From positions 1-7,832 of the forward strand of contig SKZB01000069.1 in the NCBI GenBank assembly GCA_007127615.1: a DNA stretch of 7,832 nt, written 5' to 3'. The position numbers and the translations under genes are program-made. Within the stretch, counting starts at the first letter, position 1. Each line of letters begins with the position of its first letter. Positions 1 to 5,848 of the stretch are shown here, piece after piece. A model generated the notes under the pieces. That model ran no database searches and was not told the origin of the DNA. It saw only the letters and a list, made by a program, of their open reading frames with translations. Source of the DNA: Phycisphaerales bacterium. GTDB lineage: Bacteria; Planctomycetota; Phycisphaerae; Phycisphaerales; SM1A02.

Positions 1-739
1 CCTCGCCGTAGGCCACGCGCTCGGCTTCGGCAAAGTTCAGATCGCCCGGTTCGCCCGACATGGATGAAAAGGCATTGATGAAGCGCTCCCAGCGATCGTC
101 CTCCGCGCCGGGCGATATTGATGCCGGCGCATCCGCCGCTTCATGATCGTCCTCAATCTGTGCGGCCCGCTGATTCTCGCCCATCGTGGCGGCGTATGCC
201 CCGATGCCGAGACATCCGGCGGCCAGAATGACCGACAGGATGAGTAATGCCAGACCGCCGAGCAAGAGTGTTCGGGCGGGCAGTTCACGAAGAAAGAAAA
301 CGGCGAATCCGATCATCGCGTAGACGAACAGAATGTCGCCGTACCAGATGAAGAGGGCGTGAAAGAGCCCGATTCCTCCCAGCAGCAGCAGGCGGCGAAG
401 ATAGATGGGTCCGAACGCCGCGCCTTTCGCCCCGGCCCGGTTCATCTGCACGATCATCCCCACGCCGAAGAGCAGCGAGAAGAGCGAGACGAACTTGAAC
501 TCGGCGAAGATCTTCATGAACGCCCATGCGATCGTGGAGGCCAAGCCCTCTTCGGGCAGGGTCGACGTATCGAGCGAGGCGGTGAGAGGCATCCCAAAGA
601 AGAAAATGTTGGGGATCAGGATGCCGAGGATGGCGAATCCGCGCAACACATCGAGGGTGGCGATGCGTTCGGACTCATGGACCGGCTGCGCGATCGTCGT
701 GCCGCGCCCGGCGGCGGCCGGTTCTTCAGTGGGTGGCAT
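1..739 (-). CDS. DUF418/YeiB-family integral membrane protein (N-terminal part, 3' end outside window)
   Basis: An open frame runs from the ATG at 737-739 to the left edge, giving 246 residues with no stop; the C-terminal half is missing. After a polar N-terminus of about 25 residues comes the family signature LDVLRGFAILGILIPNI (residues 29-45), which opens the first membrane helix. A second helix follows at about 68-98, ending in LFGVGMIVQMNRAG, then a basic RRLLLLGGIGLFHALF helix (115-130) with the WYGDILFVYA motif (132-141) and further helices to about 182. Residues 187-246 form an acidic, hydrophilic loop before the next expected helix. This order matches the N-terminal half of DUF418 proteins such as E. 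coli YeiB, which have been linked to transport but whose role is not settled. The gene starts 55 nt after the HAD gene ends and may share its transcript. A GGGA sequence about 10 nt upstream is a weak ribosome site. I am sure of the family and unsure of the function. Confidence 0.87.
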   Translation of the reverse strand, partial: MPPTEEPAAAGRGTTIAQPVHESERIATLDVLRGFAILGILIPNIFFFGMPLTASLDTSTLPEEGLASTIAWAFMKIFAEFKFVSLFSLLFGVGMIVQMNRAGAKGAAFGPIYLRRLLLLGGIGLFHALFIWYGDILFVYAMIGFAVFFLRELPARTLLLGGLALLILSVILAAGCLGIGAYAATMGENQRAAQIEDDHEAADAPASISPGAEDDRWERFINAFSSMSGEPGDLNFAEAERVAYGE

Positions 740-794
740 GGTGGGCTCGTCCCTGTCGGTGTTCGTCGATGAGCTTCAGCGGTCGCTCTTTCGC

Positions 795-1496
795 TCATTC
801 GGCGACAGGATCGGGCGATTTCAGAATCCAGTCAAGTATGTCCTCGGTCTGTTTGAGGTCATCCAGTCCATGATCCGCGCCGGCCTCGAGAAGCTCGGAC
901 GCCGTGAAACGACCCGTGCCGACGCCGATGACCCGGCAGCCGTGGAATTTGGCGCAATCCACATCGTGCGGGGTGTCGCCGATGATCAGCACGGACTCGG
1001 CGTTGACCGTATCGCCGCGCAGTTCCGTGTACCGCTGCATCGCCACCGGGGGCAGATCGCGCCGGGTCGGTCCGTCGCAGCCCCATGCGGCGACTTGAAA
1101 ATGGTCTTGCGACAGCCCCGCGGCGGAGAGCTTGATCTGACCCGTCTCCGGGTAATTGCCGGTCAGCAGCCCGACGGTCACGTCGTCCTGCGCGCGGAGA
1201 GAATCGACCAGAGGGCGCACGCCCGGCAGCAGTTGCGTCTGCGGATTGTCCGTCAGGCGGCGGTGGAGGTACTTTCGGTACGCCTGCCGAAAGGCATCGT
1301 GACTGGAGTCGGGATCGTTGATGCCGTTGCGTGCGGCCAGATCGCGCCAGATGAGCGGATCGAGCCGGCCGGAGGTTTCGATGCCGTCGAAGATGAACTC
1401 AGGGCCGAACAGTTCACGCCCGGCATCCTGCATGGCGTGAATGCCGGCACCGTGGGTGAGCAGGATCGTGCCGTCGATATCAAACAGGATCAGCAT
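795..1496 (-). CDS. HAD-superfamily hydrolase, phosphoglycolate-phosphatase-like
   Basis: This 233-residue protein carries all four HAD motifs. Motif I is FDIDGT (residues 5-10), with nucleophile Asp6 and acid/base Asp8. Motif II is LLTGN (110-114), with Thr112. The motif III lysine is probably Lys122 in GQIKLSAAGL. Motif IV is IIGDTPHDVDCA (171-182), with Asp174 and Asp178 to hold Mg2+. A helical cap of roughly 75 residues lies between motifs I and II (about 16-90) and includes TSGRLDPLIWRDLA. This is the layout of soluble small-molecule phosphatases of the Gph/phosphoglycolate phosphatase type, so phosphate-ester hydrolysis in the cytoplasm is likely; the substrate cannot be assigned. The ATG at 1494-1496 lies directly before the motif I strand, so no later start is possible. 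No clear Shine-Dalgarno is seen. It lies 85 nt after clpS and 55 nt before the DUF418 gene. A beta-phosphoglucomutase-like or other HAD role is less likely but open. Confidence 0.9.
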   Translation of the reverse strand: MLILFDIDGTILLTHGAGIHAMQDAGRELFGPEFIFDGIETSGRLDPLIWRDLAARNGINDPDSSHDAFRQAYRKYLHRRLTDNPQTQLLPGVRPLVDSLRAQDDVTVGLLTGNYPETGQIKLSAAGLSQDHFQVAAWGCDGPTRRDLPPVAMQRYTELRGDTVNAESVLIIGDTPHDVDCAKFHGCRVIGVGTGRFTASELLEAGADHGLDDLKQTEDILDWILKSPDPVAE

Positions 1497-1521
1497 GGAA
1501 ATTGATCAGCGCCGAGAGTGG

Positions 1522-1538
1522 CTCGGCGGGCTGCCGAG
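1522..1538 (-). other. Short GC-rich hairpin between clpS and the HAD gene
   Basis: CTCGGC (1522-1527) and GCCGAG (1533-1538) form a perfect 6-bp stem around a 5-nt loop in the 85-nt gap between clpS and the HAD gene. No T-run follows on the minus strand, so it is not a typical intrinsic terminator. It could slow transcription or stabilise an RNA end, or be chance in GC-rich DNA. GCCGAGAG also occurs at 1511-1518 and again at 1533-1540. Confidence 0.25.
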
Positions 1539-1581
1539 AGAGGATGGGATGCCAAAGGATCGTCGGGGACACGCGGGTCGA

Positions 1582-1908
1582 TCAGCGGTCCGGTTCGATC
1601 GTCGTCTGCAGACCCTTGGAGGTGAACTGTTCCTGCAGCAGCTCCGCGTGTTCGCGGTGTGTGGCCACGAGCAGAGCGGTGCCGGACTTGTGCGCCTCGA
1701 GCATCCGGATCAGCGCGGTCTGGGGATTGAGCGATGTCAACTCGAGAATGGTTTCCACGACGTAGCCCATCTCGTTCCTGCTGTCGTTATGAAGCAGAAC
1801 CTTCCAGAGAGGCATCCGGTCGAGTCGGGGCGGTGCGGTTCGCGGCCGGGTGGCCGTGGCCGTTCCGCCGCCCGCATCGTCGCCGTCTGCGGCTTGTTCT
1901 GCGTTCAT
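1582..1908 (-). CDS. clpS: ATP-dependent Clp protease adaptor ClpS
   Basis: ClpS binds N-degron proteins and passes them to the AAA+ unfoldase ClpA or ClpC of the Clp protease in the cytoplasm. With the ATG at 1906-1908 the protein has 108 residues, about the usual size (E. coli 106). After a flexible Ala/Gly/Asp/Thr-rich tail of about 30 residues comes the core: PLWKVLLHND (33-42), then SRNEMGYVVETILELT, the MLEAHKSG helix (69-76) and a C-terminal strand. Asn41, Asp42, Met47, Met69 and His73 match pocket residues known from E. coli ClpS. The residue after Asp42 is Ser43, where most ClpS proteins have a second Asp. The frame stays open to an ATG at 1980 (132 residues). I prefer 1908 because the added 24 codons have clearly lower third-position GC than the rest, and because a promoter-like sequence sits in that segment. 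No clp ATPase or protease gene is in view. Confidence 0.93.
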   Translation of the reverse strand: MNAEQAADGDDAGGGTATATRPRTAPPRLDRMPLWKVLLHNDSRNEMGYVVETILELTSLNPQTALIRMLEAHKSGTALLVATHREHAELLQEQFTSKGLQTTIEPDR

Positions 1909-1914
1909 GGCAAG

Positions 1915-1944
1915 ATTGTACAGATCCGGACGTTTGTCGCACAA
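1915..1944 (-). promoter_or_regulatory. Candidate clpS promoter giving a leaderless transcript
   Basis: On the minus strand, TTGTGC (1939-1944) and TACAAT (1915-1920) are separated by 18 nt and resemble sigma70-type -35 and -10 boxes. The last base of the -10 box lies 7 nt before the A of the ATG at 1908, so transcription would begin at or next to the start codon. There is no Shine-Dalgarno before that ATG, which fits a leaderless mRNA. This rests on pattern matching only. If clpS really starts at 1980, the sequence would be coding and the match accidental. Confidence 0.3.
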
Positions 1945-1999
1945 TTCTTCGGGTTGTCCGCACATATTCTCGTTTCCCATTTGCCTGGATTTTTAACGG

Positions 2000-2071
2000 T
2001 TCCCACGACCAGATTCATGACCGGATCCCATGATCAGGTTCCATGACCAGATTTCATGAAGAGCGACATGG
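2000..2071. repeat. Degenerate 13-nt tandem repeat upstream of clpS (consensus TTCCATGACCAGA)
   Basis: Read on the plus strand, units of 12-14 nt follow one another: 2000-2013, 2014-2025, 2026-2038, 2039-2051 and 2052-2063. The shared core is CATGA, found at 2016, 2029, 2042 and 2055, flanked by CACGA at 2004 and CATGG at 2067. The spacings are 12, 13, 13, 13 and 12 nt. The array lies about 90-160 nt upstream of the preferred clpS start and is the only clear structure in this gap. It could be a set of protein-binding sites, or simply a decayed microsatellite-like repeat without function. Confidence 0.6.
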
Positions 2072-2233
2072 TAGCTCATCCGGGCGGCGTTCGGATCTTC
2101 GAATCGGCGCGGCGGGGGATGCTGCGGATTCCGGCCTCATTTCACTCCGCACCGGTCATTCCATCGAAACAATTCATAGGCCCATGCCCTTGAGAAAGCC
2201 AGCCGCAGGTCGGGGAGGGGTCCATGGCACCCG

Positions 2234-2256
2234 CCGGCCGCTGGAACGGGGGCCGG
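2234..2256 (-). terminator. Possible hairpin terminator after the YbdK-type ligase gene
   Basis: GGCCGG (2251-2256) and CCGGCC (2234-2239) pair as a perfect 6-bp GC stem with an 11-nt loop, starting 2 nt after the TGA stop of the ligase gene on the minus strand. No run of T follows, so it would be an imperfect intrinsic terminator at best. The position, at the end of a likely two-gene unit and before a long gap, is what makes it worth noting. Confidence 0.3.
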
Positions 2257-2257
2257 T

Positions 2258-3409
2258 TCAAGGCTCGACTTCACCGGCCGGTTGTCGGGCGGAGGTGTCC
2301 TGCGCCTTGTGATTGATCAGGTACCGAACCACCTCGCGCGGATCGTTGGTTTTGCGGAAGACCTCCCGCTGCCGCTGGGCCCCCGTGCCGTGGTCGATAA
2401 TGTCGTGAATCTGCTCGAGACGATCCCGGCATCCGAGTTCGGTCGCCTGCTCGCTGCAGCGGTCGATGAGCATGCGCGCCATGTCCGGTGCGGGCACCGC
2501 GCGCATGGTGTCGGGGTCGACGAAGGTCGCGTCCATCCCCCAGCGTGCGGCGTGCCACTTGTTCTGCTTGGCGATCATCGGATGGCAGTCGTAGAGATAC
2601 GCGCCGCGGTTGATGTTTTCGCTGATCGCGGCCACCAGTGACTGACAGAGCGCGACCAGTCCGAGTGTGTGATCGAGCGACATCGGCATGTCCATGATCC
2701 GAATTTCCACCGTGCCGAAGCCGGCATGCGGCCGGACATCCCACCACATCTCACGGATGGAGTGAATGAAGTTGGTTTCGATCAGGTGATCGACCAGCCA
2801 GACGTACTCGGACCAGTTGCGCATCGGATGCGGAAGCCCGGCGGTGGGGAGCGCTTCCATCAGTTTCGACCGGTAGGAAGCCAGCCCCGTGTCGCTGCCG
2901 CACCACATCGGAGAATTGGACGACAAGGCCAGCAGCGTCGGCAGATGCCGCAGCAGTCGGTCGCACATCTGAATCGCCTTGTCGCCGGAATCGACGCCGA
3001 CGTGGACGTGCAGGCCGAAACAGACCAGACGACGCGCGACGTGCTGCATCGTGTTCATCAGCCATGCGTACCGCTCGCCGGGGCTGATGACCTGATCCCG
3101 CCACAAGCTGAAGGGATGCGTGCCGCTCCACACGAGTTCCAGATCCAGTTCGTGGGCGGTCTCGGTCGCCCAGTTCAGCTTTTCCCCCAGATCGCGCTCG
3201 ACCTCGTCCACGGTTCGGCACACGCCGGTGTTGATCTCGCAGTAACTGCCCATGAATTCGGGTTTGAACGAGTCCGTCCACTTCTCGGGAACGAGGCTGA
3301 GAATCTTTTCGACCGAGTTGGAGAGCTCCATCGACCCGGCATCGACGAGCTGCATTTCCAGCTCCACGCCGAGCGTGTAGTTCTGGTTGGCGTTGAAACG
3401 GTAGGTCAT
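2258..3409 (-). CDS. Carboxylate-amine ligase, YbdK/GCS2 (glutamate-cysteine ligase-like) family
   Basis: The family joins a carboxylate, classically the gamma-carboxyl of glutamate, to an amine using ATP; E. coli YbdK shows weak glutamate-cysteine ligase activity, and the true substrates of most members are unknown. The 383-residue length is typical. Motifs in order: GVELEMQLVD (14-23) with metal/ATP-binding glutamates; GSYCEINTGVC (54-64); a WSGTHPF segment (94-100); GLHVHVGVD (132-140); LLALSSNSPMWCGSDTGLAS (159-178), with YRS after it; and RPHAGFGTVEIRIMD (226-240), the most diagnostic block. No signal peptide or membrane helix is seen, so it is cytoplasmic. The ATG at 3407-3409 follows GGAGAAG with good spacing and lies just before the first motif. 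It begins 52 nt after the amidohydrolase stop, which suggests one transcript. The C-terminal 20 residues are polar and probably disordered. True glutathione synthesis cannot be concluded, as no gshB-like gene is in view. Confidence 0.92.
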   Translation of the reverse strand: MTYRFNANQNYTLGVELEMQLVDAGSMELSNSVEKILSLVPEKWTDSFKPEFMGSYCEINTGVCRTVDEVERDLGEKLNWATETAHELDLELVWSGTHPFSLWRDQVISPGERYAWLMNTMQHVARRLVCFGLHVHVGVDSGDKAIQMCDRLLRHLPTLLALSSNSPMWCGSDTGLASYRSKLMEALPTAGLPHPMRNWSEYVWLVDHLIETNFIHSIREMWWDVRPHAGFGTVEIRIMDMPMSLDHTLGLVALCQSLVAAISENINRGAYLYDCHPMIAKQNKWHAARWGMDATFVDPDTMRAVPAPDMARMLIDRCSEQATELGCRDRLEQIHDIIDHGTGAQRQREVFRKTNDPREVVRYLINHKAQDTSARQPAGEVEP

Positions 3410-3461
3410 GGGCGTTCTTCTCCGGGAGAGCGTGAGCGATCCTCGATGCGGTTCGTCGCCG

Positions 3462-4760
3462 TCACGTGCGGGGGATCACATCGTTGGTCACGAGATCGAT
3501 CACACTCCGGCAGAGCAGGCGCGATCCGATCGCCAGTGCGGTCTCATCGATGTCGAAATGGCTGGAATGAAGGGGACGGCGTCGGCGGGGATCGGGCAGC
3601 GCCGCGCCGAGCCGCACCAGGACGCCCGGGATCAGTTCCTGATAAAACGCAAAGTCTTCGCCGCCCATGCTCGGAACGTCGATCCAGTGAACGTGTTCCG
3701 GGCCGAGCATTTCCGAACCGACCTGCGCCAACCGTCCGATCAGTTCCGGATGATTGTCCGTCGGCGGGCAGGCGTAGGGATACTCAACCGTGATCTCACA
3801 GCCGATGGTTTCCTTCATGCCGCGGACGATCATGTCGAGCTTGTTCTGTACCGCCTGCATGTCGTCAACCCGCGCGCAGCGGATCGTGCCGCTGATGTGC
3901 GCTTCATCGGGAATGGCGTTGAACGCTTCGCCGGCCTTGATCGACGCCACGGTGACCGCCAGGGGATAGCGCGTATCGATGCTGCGCGGGCCGAGCTGAT
4001 AGAGCAGGCCGATCAGATTCGTCGCGGCGGGAATCGGATCCACCGCTTCGAACGGACGGGCGGTGTGGCCGCTGCGGCCCTTGATCGCAATCCGGAAGAT
4101 TTTGCACGCGGCGGTGAGCGGTCCGTTGCGCAGGCCGACCGTCCCCGGCTCAAACGCGGGATCGACGTGCAGCGCGAGAATCGCCTTCACGCCGTCGATC
4201 GCGTTCTGCTCGATCATCGATCGCGCGCCGGTAGCGGTTTCCTCCGCCGGCTGGAAGATCAGCCGCAGGTTCTGGCGCGGCTCGAGCGGGCGAATTGATT
4301 CGACATGTTCGAAGAGCGTGATGCCCGCGGACAGCACCATCGTCGAATGGACATCGTGACCGCAGGCATGGCAGAGCCCCGCCCGGGTCGAGGCGTACGG
4401 CACCTGCTTGTCGTCATTGACGCGGACACAGTCGAGCTCCGCGCGGAGGGCGATGAAGCTGTCCGCCGGAGCGCCGAGATCAATGTCGCAAATCACACCC
4501 GTCTTGCCGCGCATGATCCGGGAATCGATCCCGGCCTCGCGCAGCGTTTCCGCGATCAACGCGGTGGAGGCGTACTCCTCGTTGGACGGTTCCGGCGTGG
4601 CGTGCAGGCGACGGCGAAAACGGACCATACGTTCGTGTCGACGGGTGATCGCCTGATCGAGCGCGGTGAGAAGAGCGGCACGATCCACTGACGAGTCGGA
4701 TCGTTTTCCGTTCACCCCGGCGTGATCTTCGGATGCAGCGTCCTTCCGCGTGCGCGCCAT
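3462..4760 (-). CDS. M20-family metallo-amidohydrolase/peptidase (M20D, hippurate-hydrolase-like)
   Basis: This family uses two metal ions to cleave amide bonds in N-acyl amino acids, hippurate-like compounds or short peptides. From the ATG at 4758-4760 the protein has 432 residues, the usual size plus an N-terminal tail of about 40 polar residues. The core opens with RFRRRLHATPEPSNEE. Expected ligands and catalytic residues are present: HACGHDVH (131-138) with Cys133 and His135, FQPAEE (169-174) with catalytic Glu173 and ligand Glu174, LHVD with His198, and LHSSHFD with His398 or His401. SGHTARPFEAVDPI (230-243) marks the lid/dimerisation domain, and SMGGEDF (364-370) is also typical. RAELDC (106-111) stands where most relatives have RADMDA. 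No export signal is seen. The frame stays open upstream to 4985, but that start would overlap the methyltransferase gene by over 100 nt. GGGAG lies about 10 nt before the chosen start. Its neighbour 52 nt downstream is an amide-forming ligase. Confidence 0.92.
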   Translation of the reverse strand: MARTRKDAASEDHAGVNGKRSDSSVDRAALLTALDQAITRRHERMVRFRRRLHATPEPSNEEYASTALIAETLREAGIDSRIMRGKTGVICDIDLGAPADSFIALRAELDCVRVNDDKQVPYASTRAGLCHACGHDVHSTMVLSAGITLFEHVESIRPLEPRQNLRLIFQPAEETATGARSMIEQNAIDGVKAILALHVDPAFEPGTVGLRNGPLTAACKIFRIAIKGRSGHTARPFEAVDPIPAATNLIGLLYQLGPRSIDTRYPLAVTVASIKAGEAFNAIPDEAHISGTIRCARVDDMQAVQNKLDMIVRGMKETIGCEITVEYPYACPPTDNHPELIGRLAQVGSEMLGPEHVHWIDVPSMGGEDFAFYQELIPGVLVRLGAALPDPRRRRPLHSSHFDIDETALAIGSRLLCRSVIDLVTNDVIPRT

Positions 4761-4790
4761 GGTCCATGACTCCCGTTGCGTTTCATCGCC

Positions 4791-4796
4791 ATCATA
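4791..4796 (-). promoter_or_regulatory. Candidate -10 box for the amidohydrolase-ligase unit
   Basis: TATGAT on the minus strand, 30 nt upstream of the amidohydrolase ATG, differs by one base from TATAAT. Transcription would start near 4784, leaving a leader of about 24 nt that still contains the GGGAG ribosome site. No good -35 hexamer lies at the usual distance. The same TATGATG heptamer precedes the TPR lipoprotein gene at a similar distance. Confidence 0.25.
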
Positions 4797-4876
4797 GCGG
4801 ATGAGCTTGACGATCGGCAGGCAAAAGGCCAGGGCCGGAATGGCTTCGCGCGGGTCTTCGGACCGCCGGACGGTGC

Positions 4877-5830
4877 TCAACTGGATTTTCGCAGCAGGGC
4901 GGCGAAGAGTCCCGGCCCTTTGGTCGTCATGTCCGGCCGAAGTCGGCGATACCGCACGAACTTCAGTTTCGCGCTCTCCGCCCACGCTTCGAGATCCTCG
5001 GCGGCAAAGCCGAGATGATGGTGCCCCATGGTTCGCCGGTACTCCTCGCGGTCGTGGGCCACCATATCGATGACGAGCGCAATTCCGTCCGTCCTGAGTA
5101 CCCGGCTGATCTCACGCATGACCTGCTTCGGATCCGGGATATGGTGCATGACCAACGAAACGACGGCGGCGTTGATCTCATCGGGACTGACGGGCAGTTC
5201 GGTCAGCTCACCCTCACGCAGGTCGACGTTTTTAATCCCGTCCATCAGCTTGCCGGTGGCTTCCAGCATCGCGGGTTCACGATCAATGGCGATGACGCGT
5301 CGAACGAGCGGGGCGAGAACCTGGACGACATGTCCCGCGCCGCAGCCGAGGTCCGCGATCGTCCAGCGTTCGTCGATGAGATCAAGCAGGGATTCCTGGG
5401 TGAAGTGCACGCCGAACAGCTCGCGCCGCAGCTCATCCCATTCGCCGCCGATGCGGCCGAAAAAGTCCTTGGCATCACCCCGCCGCGTCGCCAGAACTTC
5501 GCCCAGTCGGGCATCATCCTCCTCGTAGATCGGATGGTGGCGAAGCTGCTTGAGCGCGACTTCCCAGAGCGACCGCGCATCGGGGTGCAGGGCGTCGCGG
5601 TAGAGCTGATAGAGACTGGCCGTGCCTTCCTGCCGCTTGACCAGCCATCCGCCGTCGTGCAGCAGTTTCAGGTGGCGGCTGACGGTGGATTGCGGCATCT
5701 GCAGCGCGCGGGCAAGTTCGCCGACGCTCAACTCGTGTCGATTCAACAGCCGTAACATGCGCAAGCGCGCCATGTCACTGAGCGTGCTGAGTCGGGCGAG
5801 CAGGTTGGGGGTGTCCGTGGAATCACGCAT
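4877..5830 (-). CDS. ArsR-type winged-helix regulator fused to a SAM-dependent methyltransferase
   Basis: The 317-residue protein has two domains. Residues about 8-85 form an ArsR/SmtB winged helix, with ELSVGELARALQMPQSTVSR (33-52) covering the helix-turn-helix, HLKLLHDGGWLVKRQEG after it and a wing strand ending in YQLY. A linker (about 86-145) leads to a class I Rossmann methyltransferase: motif I IADLGCGAGHV (158-168), acidic AIDREPAMLE (181-190) for the ribose of SAM, motif IV-like VVSLVMHHIPDP (223-234), and VLRTDGIALVIDMVAHD. The methyltransferase resembles the UbiE/Methyltransf_11 group. Metal-sensing ArsR proteins often have Cys in ELCV; here it is Ser35, and the whole protein has one cysteine (Cys163, in motif I), so metal sensing through cysteines is unlikely. 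SAM or SAH could be the ligand, as inferred for related fusions. It begins 18 nt after the TPR lipoprotein stop with no clear Shine-Dalgarno, so translation may be coupled. The methyl acceptor is unknown. Confidence 0.92.
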   Translation of the reverse strand: MRDSTDTPNLLARLSTLSDMARLRMLRLLNRHELSVGELARALQMPQSTVSRHLKLLHDGGWLVKRQEGTASLYQLYRDALHPDARSLWEVALKQLRHHPIYEEDDARLGEVLATRRGDAKDFFGRIGGEWDELRRELFGVHFTQESLLDLIDERWTIADLGCGAGHVVQVLAPLVRRVIAIDREPAMLEATGKLMDGIKNVDLREGELTELPVSPDEINAAVVSLVMHHIPDPKQVMREISRVLRTDGIALVIDMVAHDREEYRRTMGHHHLGFAAEDLEAWAESAKLKFVRYRRLRPDMTTKGPGLFAALLRKSS

Positions 5831-5848
5831 CGGGACGAAGGCGGGGGA

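Larger units (their letters stand above)
1981..2257. other. Intergenic region between the YbdK-type ligase and clpS
   Basis: This 277-nt gap (349 nt if clpS starts at 1908) is the longest in the window and holds no convincing gene. A plus-strand open frame crosses it from 2043 but then runs antisense into the ligase gene, and its protein resembles nothing I know. The left third carries the 13-nt repeat. The middle, about 2072-2215, shows no repeat, RNA gene or strong promoter to my eye. The right end carries a GC hairpin next to the ligase stop codon. Confidence 0.6.

Noticed and set aside
405..1505. Plus-strand open frame of 366 codons across the DUF418 and HAD genes
   Set aside because: The minus strand carries two proteins with full family motifs here; the plus-strand product has no familiar motif and no ribosome site.
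2043..2312. Plus-strand open frame of 89 codons in the gap before clpS
   Set aside because: It starts inside the tandem repeat, has low-complexity Arg/Gly/Pro sequence and ends antisense to the ligase gene; there is no ribosome site.
2669..3793. Long plus-strand open frame (374 codons) antisense to the ligase and amidohydrolase genes
   Set aside because: It spans the ends of two clearly conserved minus-strand genes. Its product is rich in Arg, His and Gly with no recognisable domain, as expected of a shadow frame in GC-rich DNA.
3408..4298. Plus-strand open frame of 296 codons antisense to the amidohydrolase
   Set aside because: It mirrors a gene with intact catalytic motifs; its His/Arg/Asp-rich product matches no family I know.
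4761..4985. Upstream extension of the amidohydrolase to 507 residues
   Set aside because: It would overlap the methyltransferase gene by 109 nt and add 75 residues without family character; the ATG at 4760 has a better ribosome site and gives a normal length.
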